Assembly (NCBI RefSeq): GCF_000204135.1
Contig: NC_015408.1
Location: 1,042,198 to 1,106,197, forward strand
DNA length: 64,000 nt
Reading direction: 5' to 3'
Origin: Chlamydia pecorum E58
Lineage (GTDB): Bacteria > Chlamydiota > Chlamydiia > Chlamydiales > Chlamydiaceae
Shown here: positions 60,645-64,000 of the stretch, piece by piece
Numbering within the stretch: position 1 is the first letter of the stretch
Layout: every line of letters begins with the position of its first letter
Translations under genes and position numbers: made by a program
The notes under the pieces: generated by a model
Database searches by the model: none
What the model was told of the DNA's origin: nothing
What the model saw: only the letters and a program-made list of their open reading frames with translations

Positions 60645-62105
60645 ATGGTCCTAAATAAAGTAAAATCACAAAAAAATCTTAACACCTTAGCGCTTGCAGG
60701 TATTGTTATCAGCTCTATGATCGGGGGAGGAATCTTTAGCCTTCCTCAAAATATGGCAGCAACAGCAAGTGCTGGTGCTGTTCTTCTTGCTTGGCTCCTT
60801 ACAGGCGTAGGGATGTTTTTCATCGCAAATACATTTAAAATTCTCTCTCAAGTGCGCCCAGACCTTACTGCAGGAATTTACATGTACAGCAGAAAGGGAT
60901 TCGGCCCTTATATAGGGTTTACAATCGGTTGGGGATACTGGCTCTGTCAAATTTTTGGGAACGTCGGTTATGCCGTAATCACTATGGACGCATTAAATTA
61001 TTTCTTCCCTCCATATTTTCAAGGCGGTAATACTATCCCCGCGATTCTTGGTGGTTCTTTTCTAATCTGGCTATTCAACTTCGTTGTGCTGAAAGGAATT
61101 AAACAAGCCTCCTTCATCAATATCATCGGCACAGTATGTAAACTCGTTCCCTTGCTAATTTTTATTCTAATTACTGCGTTCTGCTTCAAACTTGCCATGT
61201 TCAATACAGACTTTTGGGGTGAGACTGCAAGCAAAACACAACCCCTTCTTGCCCCTCTAGGCTCTCAGATTAAAAGCACCATGCTGGTCACACTATGGGC
61301 ATTTATCGGCATTGAAGGAGCTGTAGTCCTATCCGCACGAGCCAAAGATTCTTCTTCAATAGGGAAAGCTACAGTATTAGGATTTTTAGGATGTCTCGTG
61401 ATTTATGTTCTTCTTTCTCTTCTTCCCTTCGGCACACTATACCAATACCAACTCAAAACTATTCCAAATCCTTCCACAGCTGGAGTCTTACAAATTTTAG
61501 TGGGAAATTGGGGCGAGATCCTTATGAACCTCGGTCTAATTATCGCTGTGTTATCAAGCTGGTTATCTTGGACTATGATCGTTGCCGAGATCCCTTATTC
61601 CATGGCAAAAAATAAAACCTTCCCCGAAGCCTTCACTATAGAAAACTCTGTACGATCTCCAAAGGTCTCCCTCTATATCACCAGTGCCATCATGCAACTC
61701 ACGCTATTTCTTGTGTATTTTTCTTCAAATGCTTGGAATACCATGCTTAGCATCACAGGAGTGATGGTCTTACCAGCCTACCTCACAAGCGCAGCGTTCC
61801 TATTTAAACTAGCCAAAAGCAAAGAATACCCTAAAAAATCCCCAATCAAGTCCTCAACAGCCATGATTACAGGACTCTTAGGAACATTGTATTCTCTTTG
61901 GCTAATCTACGCTGGAGGCCTGACTTATTTGTTCATGGCAGTGATTCTCCTAGCTCTTGGAATCCCCTTCTATATCGAAGCTGGGAAAAAAGGAGAAAAC
62001 AAGACAACTTTCTTCGCAAAGAATGAGGTCATCAAAATCTTCATCGTGACTGTCATTGCTTTTCTTGCTGTTTTCTTCTTCTCCACAGGAAGAATCCACC
62101 TCTAA
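60645..62105 (+). CDS. aaxC: Arginine/agmatine antiporter AaxC
   Basis: A 486-residue APC-family transporter with about twelve membrane helices. The substrate-site loop [17 protein letters not shown] is in the first helix. It exchanges external arginine for internal agmatine across the inner membrane and uses up cytosolic protons through AaxB. AGGAG lies upstream, 9 bases after aaxB. A strong terminator follows. Confidence 0.94.
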   Translation: MVLNKVKSQKNLNTLALAGIVISSMIGGGIFSLPQNMAATASAGAVLLAWLLTGVGMFFIANTFKILSQVRPDLTAGIYMYSRKGFGPYIGFTIGWGYWLCQIFGNVGYAVITMDALNYFFPPYFQGGNTIPAILGGSFLIWLFNFVVLKGIKQASFINIIGTVCKLVPLLIFILITAFCFKLAMFNTDFWGETASKTQPLLAPLGSQIKSTMLVTLWAFIGIEGAVVLSARAKDSSSIGKATVLGFLGCLVIYVLLSLLPFGTLYQYQLKTIPNPSTAGVLQILVGNWGEILMNLGLIIAVLSSWLSWTMIVAEIPYSMAKNKTFPEAFTIENSVRSPKVSLYITSAIMQLTLFLVYFSSNAWNTMLSITGVMVLPAYLTSAAFLFKLAKSKEYPKKSPIKSSTAMITGLLGTLYSLWLIYAGGLTYLFMAVILLALGIPFYIEAGKKGENKTTFFAKNEVIKIFIVTVIAFLAVFFFSTGRIHL

Positions 62106-62106
62106 A

Positions 62107-62145
62107 TAAAACAAGTAAGAGATCTTTATCTCTTACTTGTTTTTC
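62107..62145 (+). terminator. Strong intrinsic terminator after aaxC
   Basis: The 14-base arms AACAAGTAAGAGAT and ATCTCTTACTTGTT pair perfectly around CTTT, followed by a T-rich tract. It ends the aaxABC transcript before the FAD dehydrogenase gene. Confidence 0.9.
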
Positions 62146-62259
62146 TTTATATGAGAAAATAATCCCCACTGTTCTTTAATGTGTTGTTCTCATATTCTAT
62201 AAAATAAGCATATTTACAAATGCGATGTGCATTATAAAATTTTATAAGGTAATATTCTT

Positions 62260-63318
62260 ATGCGCGTAGCTGTTTTAGGAGCTGGATACGCAGGACTTTC
62301 AGTAACTTGGCATCTTCTCCTTCACACCCAAGGAACAACAACCATAGACCTTTTTGATCCTATTCCTATTGGTCAAGGAGCTTCGGGGATGTCTTCGGGA
62401 CTTCTTCATGCGTTTACAGGGAAAAAAGCTCTTAAGCCCCCCTATGCTGACCTGGGGCTCCTTACTACCCATAGTCTCATTACTGAAGCTAGTAAAGCTC
62501 TAAATCTCCCTATAGTCCTATCCCGAGGGATCCTTAGGCCCGCGAAAGATGATGAACAAGCAGAGATTTTTATGAAGCGCGCAGAGGAGTTTCCTAAAGA
62601 AGTAGAATGGTGGGAGAAAGCCCGCTGTGAAATCACCCTTCCTAGTATGGTAGTTCCTTCGAATTTAGGAGCTCTTTTTATCAAAAACGGCGTCACCATA
62701 AATAATAATGCCTATATCGATGGTCTCTGGGATGCCTGCGCTAGCCTTGGCACGCAATTTTATGATGAACTTATCGAGCAACTCTCAGATATTGAAGAGT
62801 TTTATGATCATATTATTGTGACTCCTGGAGCCAATGCCGATCTCCTTCCAGAGCTCCAGGCTCTCCCCTTAACAAAGGTCAAAGGACAACTATTAGAGAT
62901 TAGCTGGCCTCTAGATCTTGCCATGCCTTCGTTTAGCATCAATGCACAAAAATATATGGTAAGTAATCTTGAGAGTCGCACGTGTATTGTTGGAGCGACC
63001 TTTGAACACAATCAGCCAGAAAACTCTCCTGATTTAGACACCGCCTATCAGGAAATCATGCCTCCGATAATTTCACTATTCCCAGGCCTTCAAAATGCAC
63101 AAATTCTGAACTGCTACGCAGGGATGCGTTCTTCTAGCTCCACACGTCTTCCAATCATCGCAAGATTGAAAGAAAAGCTATGGTTTCTCGGAGGGCTAGG
63201 TTCTAAAGGGCTACTCTACCACGGTCTTACTGGGGATATGCTTGCCAAAGCTGTCCTTAAAAGTTCAACGAGCTATATTGCCCAAGAGTTCTTATTTACT
63301 CCTCAGCAGGCAAAGTAA
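62260..63318 (+). CDS. FAD-dependent amino-acid dehydrogenase (DadA-like, CT375-like)
   Basis: A 352-residue DAO-family flavoprotein. The N-terminal FAD loop is VAVLGAGYAGLSVTWHLL, a later motif is MSSGLLHAFTGKKAL, and the C-terminal GLGSKGLLYHGLTGDMLA closes the FAD domain. Such proteins oxidise D-amino acids or secondary amines. The actual substrate is not visible. It follows the aaxC terminator by about 115 bases and overlaps the convergent membrane gene by 23 bases. Confidence 0.85.
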   Translation: MRVAVLGAGYAGLSVTWHLLLHTQGTTTIDLFDPIPIGQGASGMSSGLLHAFTGKKALKPPYADLGLLTTHSLITEASKALNLPIVLSRGILRPAKDDEQAEIFMKRAEEFPKEVEWWEKARCEITLPSMVVPSNLGALFIKNGVTINNNAYIDGLWDACASLGTQFYDELIEQLSDIEEFYDHIIVTPGANADLLPELQALPLTKVKGQLLEISWPLDLAMPSFSINAQKYMVSNLESRTCIVGATFEHNQPENSPDLDTAYQEIMPPIISLFPGLQNAQILNCYAGMRSSSSTRLPIIARLKEKLWFLGGLGSKGLLYHGLTGDMLAKAVLKSSTSYIAQEFLFTPQQAK

Positions 63319-64000
63319 ATTCCTTCCCATGATTAGAAAGGTAAAAATCAAAAGAAAAATTAAAGAAAAACCCTACTGCTGGCGTAAGAATACACGCTAT
63401 AGGAACAATCAGCACCAAAGCTTGCACTAAGAAAGACCATGTATGCATATCAGCCATAGCAACGAGATGCGTCATAAGATAAAATGAATCTAGCGCGAGC
63501 CAACAGCATAATCCCAAGGGCATCACGGCAATAGTAAAACCACAAAACTGTCTTAAAACATTTCCTTTAAAACACAACAGCAGCTTAACGTAATCTATAT
63601 TCTTGCAATCACTCAGAGCAGGAACACAAAAAAACAAGCTTGCAAATGCGCCTAAAAATAACAGGATCAACATTACAGAAGATATATAAGGCACAAAAAT
63701 TAGCACCGTATGAAATAGTTTTCCAATCCAAGGAAGAGAACAAAGAAGTACAGAGAGCATTACAATAGTAACGACTGCAAGCATTGCCATGAAAAATGGT
63801 GTTGAAACCAATAGAGAGAGCCATAAAGACTTCCAGTTTTTCTGCAAAGCATAAGAAATGCTACAAACCTCCTGCTGGGCTTCTTTTTTTAAAAGATACT
63901 GTACAATGACAGCAGAAGCACAAATTACACTAAAAGCACAGAAGAAGGCCGCTAATCCTAACATCGACAAAGAAATCCCAGGAGCACATTGAACGCAGAG
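63296..64000 (-). CDS. Multi-pass membrane protein, 5' end outside window
   Basis: At least 234 residues of a hydrophobic protein with about six membrane helices (for example LWLSLLVSTPFFMAMLAVVTIVMLSV and FTIAVMPLGLCCWLALDSF). No stop interrupts the frame up to base 64000, so the true start lies beyond the window; an apparent TTG start at 63970 is internal. The C-terminus is cytoplasmic and acidic (FTLPAEE). No family is recognised. Its 3' end overlaps the FAD dehydrogenase gene by 23 bases. Confidence 0.6.
   Translation of the reverse strand, partial: LCVQCAPGISLSMLGLAAFFCAFSVICASAVIVQYLLKKEAQQEVCSISYALQKNWKSLWLSLLVSTPFFMAMLAVVTIVMLSVLLCSLPWIGKLFHTVLIFVPYISSVMLILLFLGAFASLFFCVPALSDCKNIDYVKLLLCFKGNVLRQFCGFTIAVMPLGLCCWLALDSFYLMTHLVAMADMHTWSFLVQALVLIVPIACILTPAVGFFFNFSFDFYLSNHGKEFTLPAEE

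Noticed and set aside
1..64000. CRISPR arrays, insertion sequences or prophage genes
   Set aside because: No regularly spaced repeats, transposase, integrase or phage structural genes were seen.

Overview
The window is from a Chlamydiaceae chromosome, about 40% G+C by eye. Markers are a V-type (not F-type) ATP synthase operon, the rpoC-rpoB-rplLJAK-nusG-secE-tuf block, a Pmp autotransporter, a fused aroDE, the aaxABC arginine-decarboxylation genes and genes with the layout of the C. trachomatis CT301-CT375 segment. A trpRDCFBA-kynU-prsA cluster points to the former Chlamydophila group that carries this operon (C. caviae, C. felis, C. pecorum type). A bioBFDA operon is also present. The species cannot be fixed from the sequence alone.

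Layout. 1-12.7 kb (minus strand): pknD (3' end missing) and valS, then the V-ATPase operon atpE-DUF2764-atpA-atpB-atpD-atpI-atpK and a lipoprotein gene. 12.8-15 kb: a secreted basic protein, a zinc-ribbon protein and transaldolase. 15-28 kb (minus): RNA polymerase, ribosomal proteins, NusG, SecE, tRNA-Trp, EF-Tu, tRNA-Thr and IF-1. 28.2-29.8 kb (plus): an Inc-like membrane protein, a SufE-like protein and tRNA-Met. 29.8-37 kb (minus): the tryptophan-salvage operon. 37-42.5 kb (minus): a coiled-coil secreted protein, a Pmp, an isolated barrel-like outer-membrane protein and a small membrane protein. 42.6-46.6 kb (minus): dapB-asd-lysC-dapA. 46.7-52.3 kb (plus): an SDR-like protein with a signal peptide, bioBFDA and a ferritin-like protein. 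52.3-58.5 kb (plus): aroA-aroK-aroC-aroB-aroDE and a secreted HAD-like protein. 58.6-64 kb: aaxA-aaxB-aaxC, a FAD amino-acid dehydrogenase and, convergent at the right edge, a membrane protein.

How the genes work together. The trp cluster lacks trpE/trpG. Kynureninase supplies anthranilate from host kynurenine, PrsA supplies PRPP, and TrpD-F-C-BA rebuild tryptophan that the host has degraded. Control is readable at two levels. A 26-bp perfect-arm palindrome lies between the promoter and trpR. Between trpR and trpD lies a previously unlisted 28-codon leader peptide with tandem Trp codons, the second of which forms part of a terminator hairpin. This repressor-plus-attenuator arrangement is the most interesting regulatory structure in the window. 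The second main lead is a ferritin-like, probably diiron, protein placed directly after bioA, a candidate for the missing pimeloyl-forming step. Other leads are a nine-C tract inside aaxA, an Na+-type ion-site signature in AtpK, and a secreted SDR-like protein without the catalytic Tyr/Lys motif.
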